DNA from: Ferrovibrio sp.
GTDB lineage: Bacteria > Pseudomonadota > Alphaproteobacteria > Ferrovibrionales > Ferrovibrionaceae
Direction of reading: 5' to 3'
Assembly (NCBI RefSeq): GCF_019636075.1
Contig: NZ_JAHBYG010000009.1
Coordinates: forward strand, 1-64,000
Length of the DNA stretch: 64,000 bases
Made by a program: the position numbers and the translations under genes
The notes under the pieces: generated by a model
Seen by the model: only the letters and a program-made list of their open reading frames with translations
Database searches by the model: none
What the model was told of the DNA's origin: nothing
Shown here: positions 43,171-52,252 of the stretch, one piece after another
Position numbering within the stretch: position 1 is the stretch's first letter
Layout of the letters: every line of letters begins with the position of its first letter

Positions 43171-43779
43171 TCAGGCCGCGTCAGCGGGACGCATGCGCTT
43201 GATACGGTCCGGGCCATCCACCCGGCCGCTTCCCGGCGCGCCCTTCTTGATACGGTCAACAAGGTCCATGCCGGATGTCACCTGGCCCCAGACGGTATAT
43301 TGACCGTCCAGATGCGAGGCTGCGGCAAAGCAGATGAAAAACTGGCTGTCTGCACTATTGGGATCGCTGGTGCGCGCCATAGAGCAGGTGCCGCGCACAT
43401 GGCGTTCGCGGCTGAATTCGGCATTCAGCTTGCGACCAGAACCGCCCGCTCCCGTGCCGGTAGGATCGCCGGTCTGGGCCATGAAGCCCGGGATCACGCG
43501 ATGGAAAGCCGAGCCATCGTAAAAACCGCCGGCAGCCAGTTCCTTGATCCGCGCCACATGGTTGGGGGCCAGATCGGGCCGCAATTGAATGGTAACACGC
43601 CCCCAATCGAGATCGAGAAACAGCGTGTTTTTCGGATCGCTGGCCTGTGCCAGGCTTTCGCCCGGCAGCGTGGCGGCGGCGGCCAATGCGGCGGCGCTGG
43701 CCAGGATTTCCCGGCGATTGATTGCTGGATGATTGCTTCCAGGGCGATTGCTTCCAGGGCGGTTGATTTTGCGGCTCAA
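43171..43779 (-). CDS. Peptidyl-prolyl cis-trans isomerase, cyclophilin type (exported)
   Basis: Cyclophilin of 202 aa with an N-terminal export signal. NRREILASAAALAAAATLPG after a basic, repeat-rich lead (NRPGSNRPGSN) fits a twin-arginine signal, with cleavage near LAQ-AS at about residue 45. The catalytic domain repeats its neighbour's motifs: FHRVIPGFMAQTGDPTGTGA, GTCSMARTSDPNSADSQFFI and YTVWGQVTSGMDLVDRI. It probably folds proteins in the periplasm. Its start overlaps the coaD stop by four bases. Confidence 0.9.
   Translation of the reverse strand: MSRKINRPGSNRPGSNHPAINRREILASAAALAAAATLPGESLAQASDPKNTLFLDLDWGRVTIQLRPDLAPNHVARIKELAAGGFYDGSAFHRVIPGFMAQTGDPTGTGAGGSGRKLNAEFSRERHVRGTCSMARTSDPNSADSQFFICFAAASHLDGQYTVWGQVTSGMDLVDRIKKGAPGSGRVDGPDRIKRMRPADAA
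43731..43760. repeat. Two 15-bp tandem repeats in the exported cyclophilin signal region
   Basis: GATTGCTTCCAGGGC occurs twice in tandem and encodes the repeated NRPGS units before the twin-arginine motif. It keeps the frame and lengthens the signal's N-region. Confidence 0.75.
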
Positions 43780-44297
43780 GACTTGTCTCCCGCCTTCAAA
43801 GCCGCCACGCGGGTGAGCAACCGTTCCGCCACGCGCGGCGACACGAAGGGCGCCACATCGCCGCCCAACATGCCAATTTCCTTAACCAGGCGCGAGGCGA
43901 TGAATTGGTGGTTATCGGAAGCCATCAGAAACACGGTCTCGATCTCGGAATTCAGGCGGGCATTCATGCCCACCATCTGAAATTCGTATTCGAAATCCGA
44001 TACCGCGCGCAGGCCGCGGATAATCATGCTGGCGCCCACTTCCATGGCGAAATGCATCAGCAGATTGGAAAACGGCTTCACCTCGAACTCGGTGGCGCCA
44101 GGCATCAGCGGGCCGATTTCCTCGCGCACCATGGCCACGCGTTCTTCCATGGAGAAGAGCGGGCCCTTGCCGGCATTCACCGCCACACCCACCACCAGCT
44201 TGTCCACCAGCTTGCCGGCGCGCTTGATGATGTCGTAATGGCCCTTGGTGACCGGATCGAACGTGCCTGGATACAGGCCGATCCTCTGCTTGATCAT
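43776..44297 (-). CDS. coaD: Phosphopantetheine adenylyltransferase
   Basis: Penultimate enzyme of coenzyme A synthesis, 173 aa. Nucleotidyl-transferase motif [18 protein letters not shown] (with the TxGH-type His, residue ~20) and the second site [20 protein letters not shown]. Slightly longer than the ~160-aa norm at the C-terminus. The ATG overlaps the gyrA stop by four bases. Confidence 0.95.
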   Translation of the reverse strand: MIKQRIGLYPGTFDPVTKGHYDIIKRAGKLVDKLVVGVAVNAGKGPLFSMEERVAMVREEIGPLMPGATEFEVKPFSNLLMHFAMEVGASMIIRGLRAVSDFEYEFQMVGMNARLNSEIETVFLMASDNHQFIASRLVKEIGMLGGDVAPFVSPRVAERLLTRVAALKAGDKS

Positions 44298-47038
44298 GCG
44301 TCTCCCTCCTCGGCACCCCCGGCTTCATCGCTGCCGGTTTCTTCGCCGCCCGCTTCATCGGCACTCGCTTCATCGGCACCGGCATCAGCCAGATGCGCAA
44401 CAGAGGCGACCTTCTCTCCCTCACCCAGTTTAAACACGATGACGCCCTGGGTATTACGACCTGCGATACGAATATCGCTCACCGGGCAGCGGATCAACTG
44501 CCCACCATCGGTGACCAACATGATCTGATCGTCAGTCTTGACCGGGAAGGCGGCAGCAACATCGCCATTCTTCGCCGTGGCTTCGATATTGATGATGCCC
44601 GAACCGCCGCGGCCCGTCACACGATATTCATAGGCCGAGGTGCGTTTGCCATAACCCTTTTCGGTGACGGTGAGGATGGTCTGCTCTTTACCGAGCAATT
44701 CGCCAAACCTTTCGGCGGAAATCCCCTCCGGCAGCGTTACATCGGTTTCCCCGGCCTTTATCCGCTCCTGAGCGGATTTATACTTGCCAAAGGCGTCACG
44801 CTCTTCAGCGGTGGCTTCCACATGGCTGAGGATCGACATCGAGATCACCCGATCGCCATCGGCCAGCTTGATGCCACGCACGCCGGTGGACGAGCGGCTC
44901 TGGAAGCTGCGCACATCCGAAACCTCGAAACGAATGCACTTGCCCTGATGGGTGGCGAGCAGGATGTCGTCCTGGTCCGAACAGGGCCGCACTTCCACCA
45001 GGCGGTCGTCGGCATCTTCGCCTTCGAATTTCATGGCGATCTTGCCGCCGGCATTGATCGAGACGAAATCCGACAGGTCGTTGCGCCGCACATAGCCCTT
45101 GGCGGTGGCAAAGGCCACATGCAACTGGCTCCAGCTCGCTTCATCTTCAGGCAACGGCATCACCACGGCGATCTTCTCGCCGTCGGCCAGCGGCAGCAGG
45201 TTAACGAATGCCTTGCCGCGCGATTGCGGATTGCCCACCGGCAGGCGATAGACCTTCATCTTATAGACGCGGCCGATATTGGAGAAGAACAGCACCGGCT
45301 GATGCGTGTTGGCCACGAACATCTCGGTGACGAAATCTTCTTCCTTGGTGGCCATACCCGAGCGGCCTTTGCCGCCGCGCTTCTGCGTGCGATAGGTGGA
45401 AAGCGGCGTGCGCTTCACATAACCGGCATGGCTGACCGTCACCACCATGTCTTCACGCTGGATCAGGTCTTCGGCATCGGCCTCGAATTCCACATCCTGG
45501 ATTTCGGTGCGGCGCGGCGTGGCGAAACGCTCGCGCACCGCCACCAATTCGCCGCGCAGCAAGCCCATCAGCTTCACGCGGTCGCCAAGGATAGACAGGT
45601 ATTCGTTGATCTCGGCGGCCAGCTTGGCCATCTCCTCGGCGATTTCGTCACGGCCCAGGGCGGTCAGGCGTTGCAGGCGCAGATCCAGGATGGCGCGCGC
45701 CTGGGTTTCCGACAGGCGATAATGCCCATCTTCCACCCGATGGCTGGGATCGTCGATCAACGCGATCATCGAGGCCACATCGCTGGCGGGCCAGAGCCGC
45801 GTCATCAATTGTTCGCGCGCCGTGGCCGGATCGGGCGCGGCGCGGATCAGCGCAATCACTTCGTCGATATTGGCCACCGCAATGGCCAGGCCCACCAGCA
45901 CATGGGCGCGGTCGCGCGCCTTGGCCAGCAGGAAACGCGTGCGGCGCTGGATCACGTCTTCGCGGAAATTCACGAAGGCAGCCAGCAACTGCTTCAGATT
46001 CAGCAATTCCGGCTTGCCGCCATTCAGCGCCAGCATATTGACGCCGAACGAGGTTTGCAGCGCCGAGAAGCGGTACAGCTGATTCAGCACGACTTCGCCC
46101 ATGGCATCGCGCTTGATCTCGATCACCACGCGTACGCCATCGCGGTCGGATTCATCGCGGATGTCGGAGATGCCTTCGATGCGCTTGGCGCGCACCAGTT
46201 CGGCGATCTTCTCGATCATCGTCGCCTTGTTCACCTGGTAGGGGACTTCGGTGATGATGATCGCTTCGCGGTCTTTGCGGATTTCCTCAATCGTCGCGCG
46301 GCCGCGCATCACCACCGAGCCACGGCCGGTGTAAAGCGCGGATTTGGCACCGGCGCGCCCCAGGATGATGCCGCCGGTGGGGAAATCCGGGCCCGGCAGC
46401 AATTCCAGCAGGCGCTCCATGGTCACTTCTGGATCGTCGATATAGGCGCAGCAGGCGTCGATCACTTCGCCCAGGTTATGCGGCGGAATGTTGGTGGCCA
46501 TACCCACCGCGATGCCGTTGGCGCCATTCACCAGCAGATTGGGAAATTGCGCCGGCAGAACGCTGGGTTCCTCGGTGCTGTCGTCGTAGTTGGGCTGAAA
46601 ATCGACGGTGTCCTTGTCGATATCGGCCAGCATCGCCTCGGCGGATTTATCCAGGCGGATTTCGGTATAGCGCATGGCCGCCGGCGGATCGCCGTCCATC
46701 GAGCCGAAATTGCCCTGACCATCCAGCAGCATCAGCCGCATGGAGAAAGGCTGCGCCATACGCACCATGGCATCGTAGATCGACTGATCGCCATGCGGGT
46801 GATACTTACCCATCACATCGCCGACGATGCGGGCCGATTTGCGATAGGGTTTGTCGGAGGTATAGCCGCTTTCCTGCATCGCATAGAGGATACGGCGATG
46901 CACCGGCTTCAAGCCGTCGCGGGCATCGGGCAACGCGCGCGATACGATCACGCTCATGGCGTAACCGAGGTAGCTGCGCTGCATCTCCTGTTCGATGGAG
47001 ATCGGCTGAATGTCGTGCGAAAGCGGCTGATCGGTCAC
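44294..47038 (-). CDS. gyrA: DNA gyrase subunit A
   Basis: DNA-cleaving subunit of gyrase, about 914 aa. Breakage-reunion domain: [20 protein letters not shown], and the active-site Tyr in [12 protein letters not shown] (about residue 120). The C-terminal pinwheel starts with the GyrA box [12 protein letters not shown] choose GTG 47038 (giving [20 protein letters not shown]), which matches relatives; the open frame extends to a TTG at 47122, but neither start has a clear ribosome-binding site. The C-terminus is an acidic, repetitive Asp-Glu-Ala tail (about 30 residues). Quinolone-resistance positions Ser/Asp appear as GDQSIYDAM (Ser then Tyr-Asp). Confidence 0.95.
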   Translation of the reverse strand: MTDQPLSHDIQPISIEQEMQRSYLGYAMSVIVSRALPDARDGLKPVHRRILYAMQESGYTSDKPYRKSARIVGDVMGKYHPHGDQSIYDAMVRMAQPFSMRLMLLDGQGNFGSMDGDPPAAMRYTEIRLDKSAEAMLADIDKDTVDFQPNYDDSTEEPSVLPAQFPNLLVNGANGIAVGMATNIPPHNLGEVIDACCAYIDDPEVTMERLLELLPGPDFPTGGIILGRAGAKSALYTGRGSVVMRGRATIEEIRKDREAIIITEVPYQVNKATMIEKIAELVRAKRIEGISDIRDESDRDGVRVVIEIKRDAMGEVVLNQLYRFSALQTSFGVNMLALNGGKPELLNLKQLLAAFVNFREDVIQRRTRFLLAKARDRAHVLVGLAIAVANIDEVIALIRAAPDPATAREQLMTRLWPASDVASMIALIDDPSHRVEDGHYRLSETQARAILDLRLQRLTALGRDEIAEEMAKLAAEINEYLSILGDRVKLMGLLRGELVAVRERFATPRRTEIQDVEFEADAEDLIQREDMVVTVSHAGYVKRTPLSTYRTQKRGGKGRSGMATKEEDFVTEMFVANTHQPVLFFSNIGRVYKMKVYRLPVGNPQSRGKAFVNLLPLADGEKIAVVMPLPEDEASWSQLHVAFATAKGYVRRNDLSDFVSINAGGKIAMKFEGEDADDRLVEVRPCSDQDDILLATHQGKCIRFEVSDVRSFQSRSSTGVRGIKLADGDRVISMSILSHVEATAEERDAFGKYKSAQERIKAGETDVTLPEGISAERFGELLGKEQTILTVTEKGYGKRTSAYEYRVTGRGGSGIINIEATAKNGDVAAAFPVKTDDQIMLVTDGGQLIRCPVSDIRIAGRNTQGVIVFKLGEGEKVASVAHLADAGADEASADEAGGEETGSDEAGGAEEGDA

Positions 47039-47263
47039 GCGGGAAAAGTCCGATTCTGAATGGGCATTCTGGACAGGAGAAATGCGGGCTCCGTTGCCCG
47101 ACTCCGACGGTTTTGACCGCAAGGGAATCAGGCTGCGAAATCTACCATGCGGGGGCTTGCCGGAGCAATGTGGCGGGGGCCTCCCGAAGCGGAATCCACT
47201 CGCGCCGGCACTTTAAAATATATCAATAAAAACAATACCTTGGAAAGGTAGTCGGAGTGGCCG
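47039..47263. promoter_or_regulatory. gyrA upstream region with an AT-rich promoter candidate
   Basis: About 225 bases between gyrA and the phosphatase gene. Most is GC-rich, but 47213-47247 is AT-rich and, read on the minus strand, contains TTGTTTTTATTGATATATTT, a plausible promoter for gyrA. No exact -35/-10 spacing is convincing. Confidence 0.35.
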
Positions 47264-48085
47264 TCAGGGATTGAATATCCCATCCCGCAGCCAGGCCCAT
47301 TGTTCGGCCCCGCAGGCCGGCACCAGCGGGCTGCCCCAGGGCTTGTCGGCGGCACGATAGCGGCTGCCATCCAGGCGCATCGCCACCCCACCGGCTTCCT
47401 CGATCAGCAGGCAGCCAGCGGCGTGATCCCAGGGCAAGGCGCGGTTATACAGCGCAAAATGCATATGGCCTTCGGCGATGGCGATGTATTCCTGCCCGGC
47501 GCAGCGCAGGATCATCACGCTGGCCAGCTTGTCGGCGCGATGGCCGATGCGGGCAGCGAAATCGCGGTCGCCATAGCGGATATTCGGCGCGCCGGAAAGA
47601 TGCGCCAGGCTGGGCGGCTTGGGCGTGACAAGCCTTCGGCGCGAGCCATCGGCCTCCAGCATCCAGGCGCCCTGCCCGCGTTCGGCGAGCGCGGTGATGC
47701 CGCGTAGCGGATCGTGGATCCAACTGGCCACCGCATCGCCATCCTTCACCAGACTGACCATCACGGCAAACAGCGCATTGCCCACGGCGAAATTGGCGGT
47801 GCCATCCACCGGATCGATCAACCAGACCATGCCCGGCTGCCGCAGCGCATCGGCGATTGCCGGATCGGCGCTGGTGGCCTCCTCGCCTACCACCAGCGAG
47901 CCCGACAGCAACCCTTGCAGGCGCGGGGTAAGCCAGGCTTCCGCCTCGCGGTCGGCAATCGTCACCAGATCATGCGGCCCGGTCTTGGCATCCACTTCAT
48001 GCTGCTTGAGCTGGCGGAAGCGCGGCAGAATGGTTTCCCGCGCGGCCTGCACCAGCAAGGCATTGACGGCCTGTGCATCAATCAT
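47264..48085 (-). CDS. Inositol monophosphatase family protein
   Basis: Mg-dependent, Li-sensitive phosphatase fold, 273 aa. Metal ligands: VGEEATSAD (residues ~66-74), DPVDGTANFAVG (~91-102) and LPWDHAAGCLLIEEAGG (~218-234). The set of FxVGN and WDHAAG variations resembles members acting on histidinol phosphate, inositol phosphate or 3'-phosphoadenosine phosphate; which applies here is not clear. Start is ATG 48085 behind GGGGGA, overlapping the hflX end by 8 bases. Confidence 0.85.
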   Translation of the reverse strand: MIDAQAVNALLVQAARETILPRFRQLKQHEVDAKTGPHDLVTIADREAEAWLTPRLQGLLSGSLVVGEEATSADPAIADALRQPGMVWLIDPVDGTANFAVGNALFAVMVSLVKDGDAVASWIHDPLRGITALAERGQGAWMLEADGSRRRLVTPKPPSLAHLSGAPNIRYGDRDFAARIGHRADKLASVMILRCAGQEYIAIAEGHMHFALYNRALPWDHAAGCLLIEEAGGVAMRLDGSRYRAADKPWGSPLVPACGAEQWAWLRDGIFNP

Positions 48086-49460
48086 TGCCCATCCCCCGGC
48101 GTTTCTCCCAGCGCCCAACATCGCCCGGCGAAAGCGCCACCGCCAGATGCAGCACGCCTTCCGCCTCGCGCATGGCCTTCACCTCGCCATGGCGATGCAG
48201 CCAGGCCAGGCTGGCGCCATCGCTGGCCGGCAGGGTGATATCAAGCTGCACCTGGCTGCCCGCCAGTTCGCTATCGATACGTTGCAAAAGCCGGTCGCAA
48301 CCACTGCCATCAAGGGCCGAAATCGCCATGGCGTCGGCCTGGCGCTCGATCTGGTTTTCCAGCATCTGGCGCTGCTCGGGCGCCAGGTTGTCGATCTTGT
48401 TCCAGGCTTCCAGGATGCGATGTCCGCCTTCCGGCGTTACCCCCAGCGTAGCCAGCACGCCGCGCACATCCTCGGCCTGGGCCGGATGATCGGGATGCGA
48501 CATGTCGCGCACATGCAGCACAAGGTCGGCCGCCACCACTTCTTCCAGCGTGGCGCGGAACGCGGCCACAAGATGGGTCGGCAGATCGGAGATGAAGCCC
48601 ACGGTATCGGACAGGATCACCTGCCGGCCCGAAGGCAGCTTCACCGCGCGCATGGTCGGGTCCAGGGTGGCGAACAGCAAATCCTTGGCAAAAACTTCCG
48701 CGCGGGTGAGCCGGTTGAACAAAGTGGATTTGCCGGCATTTGTGTAGCCCACCAGGGCCACCACCGGATACGGCACCTTCTGGCGCGCCCGGCGATGCAG
48801 GCCGCGGGTATTCACCACCTGCTCCAGCTCGGCCTTGATGCGGGTTATGCGCTCGCCGATGATCCGGCGGTCCATTTCCAATTGGCTTTCGCCAGGGCCG
48901 CCCAGAAAGCCGAAACCGCCGCGCTGGCGCTCCAGGTGGGTCCAGGATCGCACAAGGCGGGAGCGCTGATAGCTCAGATGCGCCAGCTCCACCTGCAGCC
49001 GGCCTTCCCGGGTGCGGGCACGGGCGCCGAAGATTTCTAAAATCAGGCCGGTGCGGTCGATCACCTTGGCCTTGAGATCGCGTTCCAGATTGCGCTGCTG
49101 CACCGGCGACACGGCGGCATCCACCACCACCACATCCAGCCGTCCGCCGGCCTCGCGGATGGCCTCGATACGTGCGGCCAGTTCCTCCACCTTGCCCTGG
49201 CCGATCAGCGTGGCCGGGCGCCAGGCGGAGACCGGCACCACCTCGGCATGGCAGATTTCCAACGCGATGGCGCGCGCCAGACCGGCGGCTTCCGCCAACC
49301 GGGCATCGGGCATGCGTTTGGCCTCGGCACCGGGCTTATCCGACGCCAAGGCAGCCGATGGCGGTGCGCGCCCGGCCTTGAGATAGGGATGGATCACCAT
49401 CGCCTGCCCGGCGCCAGATTGGCCGGGAGGCGTGGTCGATACGGTATCGATCGCGGTCAA
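48078..49460 (-). CDS. hflX: GTPase HflX
   Basis: Ribosome-associated GTPase, 460 aa, that rescues stalled or heat-damaged ribosomes. N-terminal HflX domain: WRPATLIGQGKVEELAARIE and VDAAVSPVQQRNLERDLKAK. The linker RSWTHLERQRGGFGFLGGPG is diagnostic. G1 is GYTNAGKSTLFN (residues ~250-261) and G3 is LSDTVGFISDLP. It follows hfq by eight bases, the classic hfq-hflX arrangement. The N-terminal ~55 residues are longer and less conserved than in enteric HflX. Confidence 0.95.
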   Translation of the reverse strand: MTAIDTVSTTPPGQSGAGQAMVIHPYLKAGRAPPSAALASDKPGAEAKRMPDARLAEAAGLARAIALEICHAEVVPVSAWRPATLIGQGKVEELAARIEAIREAGGRLDVVVVDAAVSPVQQRNLERDLKAKVIDRTGLILEIFGARARTREGRLQVELAHLSYQRSRLVRSWTHLERQRGGFGFLGGPGESQLEMDRRIIGERITRIKAELEQVVNTRGLHRRARQKVPYPVVALVGYTNAGKSTLFNRLTRAEVFAKDLLFATLDPTMRAVKLPSGRQVILSDTVGFISDLPTHLVAAFRATLEEVVAADLVLHVRDMSHPDHPAQAEDVRGVLATLGVTPEGGHRILEAWNKIDNLAPEQRQMLENQIERQADAMAISALDGSGCDRLLQRIDSELAGSQVQLDITLPASDGASLAWLHRHGEVKAMREAEGVLHLAVALSPGDVGRWEKRRGMGND

Positions 49461-49468
49461 ATCAGGCT

Positions 49469-49741
49469 TTAGTGACCCGCATCCGGTGCGGCACCGCCGC
49501 CGGCTTGCGAAGCCGGGTCAAAAAGCTGGATCGGGCCGGACGGCATCACGGTGGAGATCGCATGCTTGTAAACAAGCTGCATATGCCCATCGCGGCGCAG
49601 CAGCACCGAGAAATTATCGAACCAGCTGATGATACCCTGCAGCTTCACGCCATTGACCAGGAATACCGTGACGGGAGTCTTGGTCTTGCGGATGTGATTG
49701 AGGAAAACGTCTTGCACGTTCTGAGGTTTTTCGGCAGCCAT
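49469..49741 (-). CDS. hfq: RNA chaperone Hfq
   Basis: Hexameric Sm-like RNA-binding protein that pairs small RNAs with mRNAs, 90 aa. Sm1 is [20 protein letters not shown] (residues ~9-28) and Sm2 holds [10 protein letters not shown]. The C-terminal tail is short and Gly/Ala-rich. Start ATG 49741 has AAAGG upstream; ten further upstream residues in the open frame are rejected. Confidence 0.96.
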   Translation of the reverse strand: MAAEKPQNVQDVFLNHIRKTKTPVTVFLVNGVKLQGIISWFDNFSVLLRRDGHMQLVYKHAISTVMPSGPIQLFDPASQAGGGAAPDAGH

Positions 49742-49932
49742 CGTTGGGGCCTTTCTTTTTGTCGTTATCATTTGTTCGTCGCTCTATGGCGGGTTGCTTT
49801 GTTTGAGACGGATGCGGACCAATTGGAAACGGCCAAGACCTGACCATCCCTGCCACATCACAGGCATATATTTAGACTTTAATGATGGCAAAACAATGGC
49901 GCTTATCGCCGCAGGCAACGCCTTTTGCCGGC
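49742..49932. other. Intergenic region between dat and hfq
   Basis: 191 bases. Read on the minus strand it contains the AT-rich TAAAGTCTAAATATATGCC, a candidate -10 region for hfq. A weak GCCTTT/AAAGGC hairpin overlaps the dat stop. Nothing else stands out. Confidence 0.35.
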
Positions 49933-50835
49933 TTAAAGGCCAGATGGGGCGCGATAGCCGCTGCCAGACCGCGCACCACGCGCTTCGGATTCGGCGTAAG
50001 CCGCGTAAAGCGCACGCAATTTCGTGGCCAACAGGCCCGGCGCGGCATTGCCGATGGGGCGGCCGTCCAAACTTGTGATGGGCATCACGAAAGCGGTGGT
50101 TGAGGTTGTGAAGGCCTCGCGGGCGGCAAACACCTCCTCCGGCCGGAAGCGGCGCTCTTCCACTCTCAACCCCTCGGCCTCGGCCAGGGCCAGGATGGCG
50201 CCGCGGGTGATGCCGCTCAGGATCGACAAGCCCAGATCGCGTGTTACCAGCACGCCATCCTTGGTGACGATCCAGGCATTGGAGGAACTGCCCTCGGTGA
50301 TGAAGCCATCCCGATCCACCAGAAAAGCCTCGAAAGCGCCCTGCTCGCGCGCCGCCTGCTTGGCCAGGGCAGCCGGCAACAAGGCCACCGTCTTGATATC
50401 GCAACGCGCCCAGCGCTGATCCGGCGCCAGGATGGCCGCCCCGCCCTGCGCCGCCTTGGCGGCCACGCGTTCCATGTCCACCGCTCTGGTGATCGCAACC
50501 ACGCTGGGCCGGATGCCGGCTGGGAACGGAAAGTCGCGCCGCGCCGCACCGCGCGTGATCTGCAGGTAGATCGAGCCATCCTGCACGCGGTTGCGGCGGA
50601 TGGTTTCATTCAACACCACCAATAGGGCGGCACGGCTCATCGGATGGGCAATGCGCAATTCATCCAGATTGCGCTCCAGCCGCTGCAAATGGCCCGCGCC
50701 ATCCACCAAACGCCCGCCCAGAATGGCGATCACCTCGTAAATGCCATCGGCGAACTGGAAGCCGCGATCCTCCACATGCACCGCAGCCTTGGCGTAGGGC
50801 ATATACCGGCCATTCACATAAACAACCCGCGACAT
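49933..50835 (-). CDS. dat: D-amino-acid aminotransferase (fold-type IV)
   Basis: PLP enzyme of the D-alanine/branched-chain aminotransferase fold, 300 aa. It makes D-glutamate or D-alanine for peptidoglycan in the best-studied members. Landmarks: VEDRGFQFADGIYEVI near residue 22, the catalytic Lys in ARCDIKTVALLPA (~residue 145), EGSSSNAWIV, and SILSGITRGAILALAEAEGL binding the phosphate. ATG 50835 is supported by GGAG nine bases upstream. Position between trkA and hfq is usual in related genomes. Confidence 0.88.
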   Translation of the reverse strand: MSRVVYVNGRYMPYAKAAVHVEDRGFQFADGIYEVIAILGGRLVDGAGHLQRLERNLDELRIAHPMSRAALLVVLNETIRRNRVQDGSIYLQITRGAARRDFPFPAGIRPSVVAITRAVDMERVAAKAAQGGAAILAPDQRWARCDIKTVALLPAALAKQAAREQGAFEAFLVDRDGFITEGSSSNAWIVTKDGVLVTRDLGLSILSGITRGAILALAEAEGLRVEERRFRPEEVFAAREAFTTSTTAFVMPITSLDGRPIGNAAPGLLATKLRALYAAYAESEARGARSGSGYRAPSGL

Positions 50836-50852
50836 CGCAGCAAACTCCACTC

Positions 50853-52229
50853 TCAAAAGAATTCCAAGCGGACGGAAAACAGCTTCTCCACCTTCTTCAC
50901 CGCTTCCTTGCGCACGAACAGAATCATCCGGTCGCCGGCCTCGATCTCGATATCGGAGCGCACGATCAGGATATCGTCCTTGCGGATCAATGCGCCGATC
51001 ATCAGGCCGGCCGGCAAATCCAACTCGCCGATCGGGCGGCCAAGCAGAGACGAGGAATCCACCGCCACCGCTTCCATCACCTCGGCAGCGCCATCGCGCA
51101 GGCTATGCACGCTGCGTATGCGCCCACGCCGCACATATTGCAGGATCGAGGAAACCGTGGTGGAGCGTGGGTTCACCACAACATCAACACCCAGCGAACC
51201 GATCAGATTTTCATAGGCCGGATTGTTTACCAACGTAATCGCACGCTGGCAGCCGGCCCGCTTGGCCAGCAGCGAAGCCAGGATATTCACCTCATCATCG
51301 TTGGTCAGCGCGATGATGGCTTCCGCCGACTGCACCTTGGCCTCGGTGAGGATATCCATATCCAGCGTATCGCCCTGGATCACCACGCTGCTCTTCAACT
51401 GACCGGCGACATATTCGGCGCGCGCCCTATTGCCTTCGATCAACTTCAGCTTCACGGCGGATTCCTGCGCTTCGATCTCGCGCGCCAGGAACAAGCCGAT
51501 ATTGCCGCCGCCGGCCAGCACAAGCCGCCGGGCCTCGCGCTCCTCATGGCCGAATAGCCGCATCGCGCGCGGCACATGATCTGTCACCGCCACGAAATAA
51601 ATCTCATCGCCAGCCACCAACTGGTCGTCGCCTTCCGGCACGATCACCTCGTCGCCGCGCGCAATACCGCAAACATTGATCTCCAACCCGGGAAACAACT
51701 CGGTCAACTGCCGCAGCGGCGTGTTCAGCACCGGGCAATCCTCGGTCAACCGAACGCCGATCAAGCGCAACCGGTCGCCGGCAAAGGGGATCATGTCGAA
51801 AGCGCCGGGCGTCAAGATTCGGCGATGAATGGCTCGGGCCACTTCGATTTCCGGCGAGATGATATGGTCGATGGAAATATGCTCGCCATTGAACAGGTCA
51901 GACCATTCCGGCCGCAGATAGCTTTGCGCCCTGATGCGTGCGATCTTGGTTGGCACCTTGAACAGCGCATGCGCCACTTCGCAGGCGACCATGTTCACTT
52001 CATCGGCATAGGTGACCGCGATCAGCATGTCGGCATCGGCGGCGCCGGCCCTGTCGAGCAGATCGGGATGCGAGGCATGCCCCACAAGGGCGCGTAGATC
52101 ATAGCTTTCGGCGAGCTTATGGGCCTGCTCGACCGATTGATCGATCACAGTGACTTCGTTGCCCTCGGCGGCCAATTGCCGCGCGATGGTGGTGCCGACC
52201 AGGCCGGCCCCGCAGACGATCACCTTCAT
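50853..52229 (-). CDS. trkA: Trk system potassium transporter TrkA
   Basis: Peripheral NAD-binding regulator of the Trk potassium uptake system, 458 aa. Two repeats, each an RCK-N Rossmann domain followed by RCK-C. The first has VIVCGAGLVGTTIARQLAAE (residues ~3-22) and the second VLAGGGNIGLFLAREIEAQE (~residue 231). It follows ntrX by 23 bases, the standard alphaproteobacterial linkage. The TrkH/TrkG membrane subunit is not in the window. Confidence 0.95.
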   Translation of the reverse strand: MKVIVCGAGLVGTTIARQLAAEGNEVTVIDQSVEQAHKLAESYDLRALVGHASHPDLLDRAGAADADMLIAVTYADEVNMVACEVAHALFKVPTKIARIRAQSYLRPEWSDLFNGEHISIDHIISPEIEVARAIHRRILTPGAFDMIPFAGDRLRLIGVRLTEDCPVLNTPLRQLTELFPGLEINVCGIARGDEVIVPEGDDQLVAGDEIYFVAVTDHVPRAMRLFGHEEREARRLVLAGGGNIGLFLAREIEAQESAVKLKLIEGNRARAEYVAGQLKSSVVIQGDTLDMDILTEAKVQSAEAIIALTNDDEVNILASLLAKRAGCQRAITLVNNPAYENLIGSLGVDVVVNPRSTTVSSILQYVRRGRIRSVHSLRDGAAEVMEAVAVDSSSLLGRPIGELDLPAGLMIGALIRKDDILIVRSDIEIEAGDRMILFVRKEAVKKVEKLFSVRLEFF

Positions 52230-52252
52230 GACGCTTCCCCAGCCGTAGCAGA

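Noticed and set aside
44393-47059. Very long open frame (888 codons) on the strand opposite gyrA
   Set aside because: It mirrors gyrA's third-position GC bias and its translation is a His/Gln/Gly/Ala-rich mixture with no family signature. The gyrA frame is unambiguous.
47128-47391. Possible small gene upstream of gyrA on the minus strand
   Set aside because: Arg/Pro/Ala-rich translation overlapping the end of the phosphatase gene in another frame; no ribosome-binding site.
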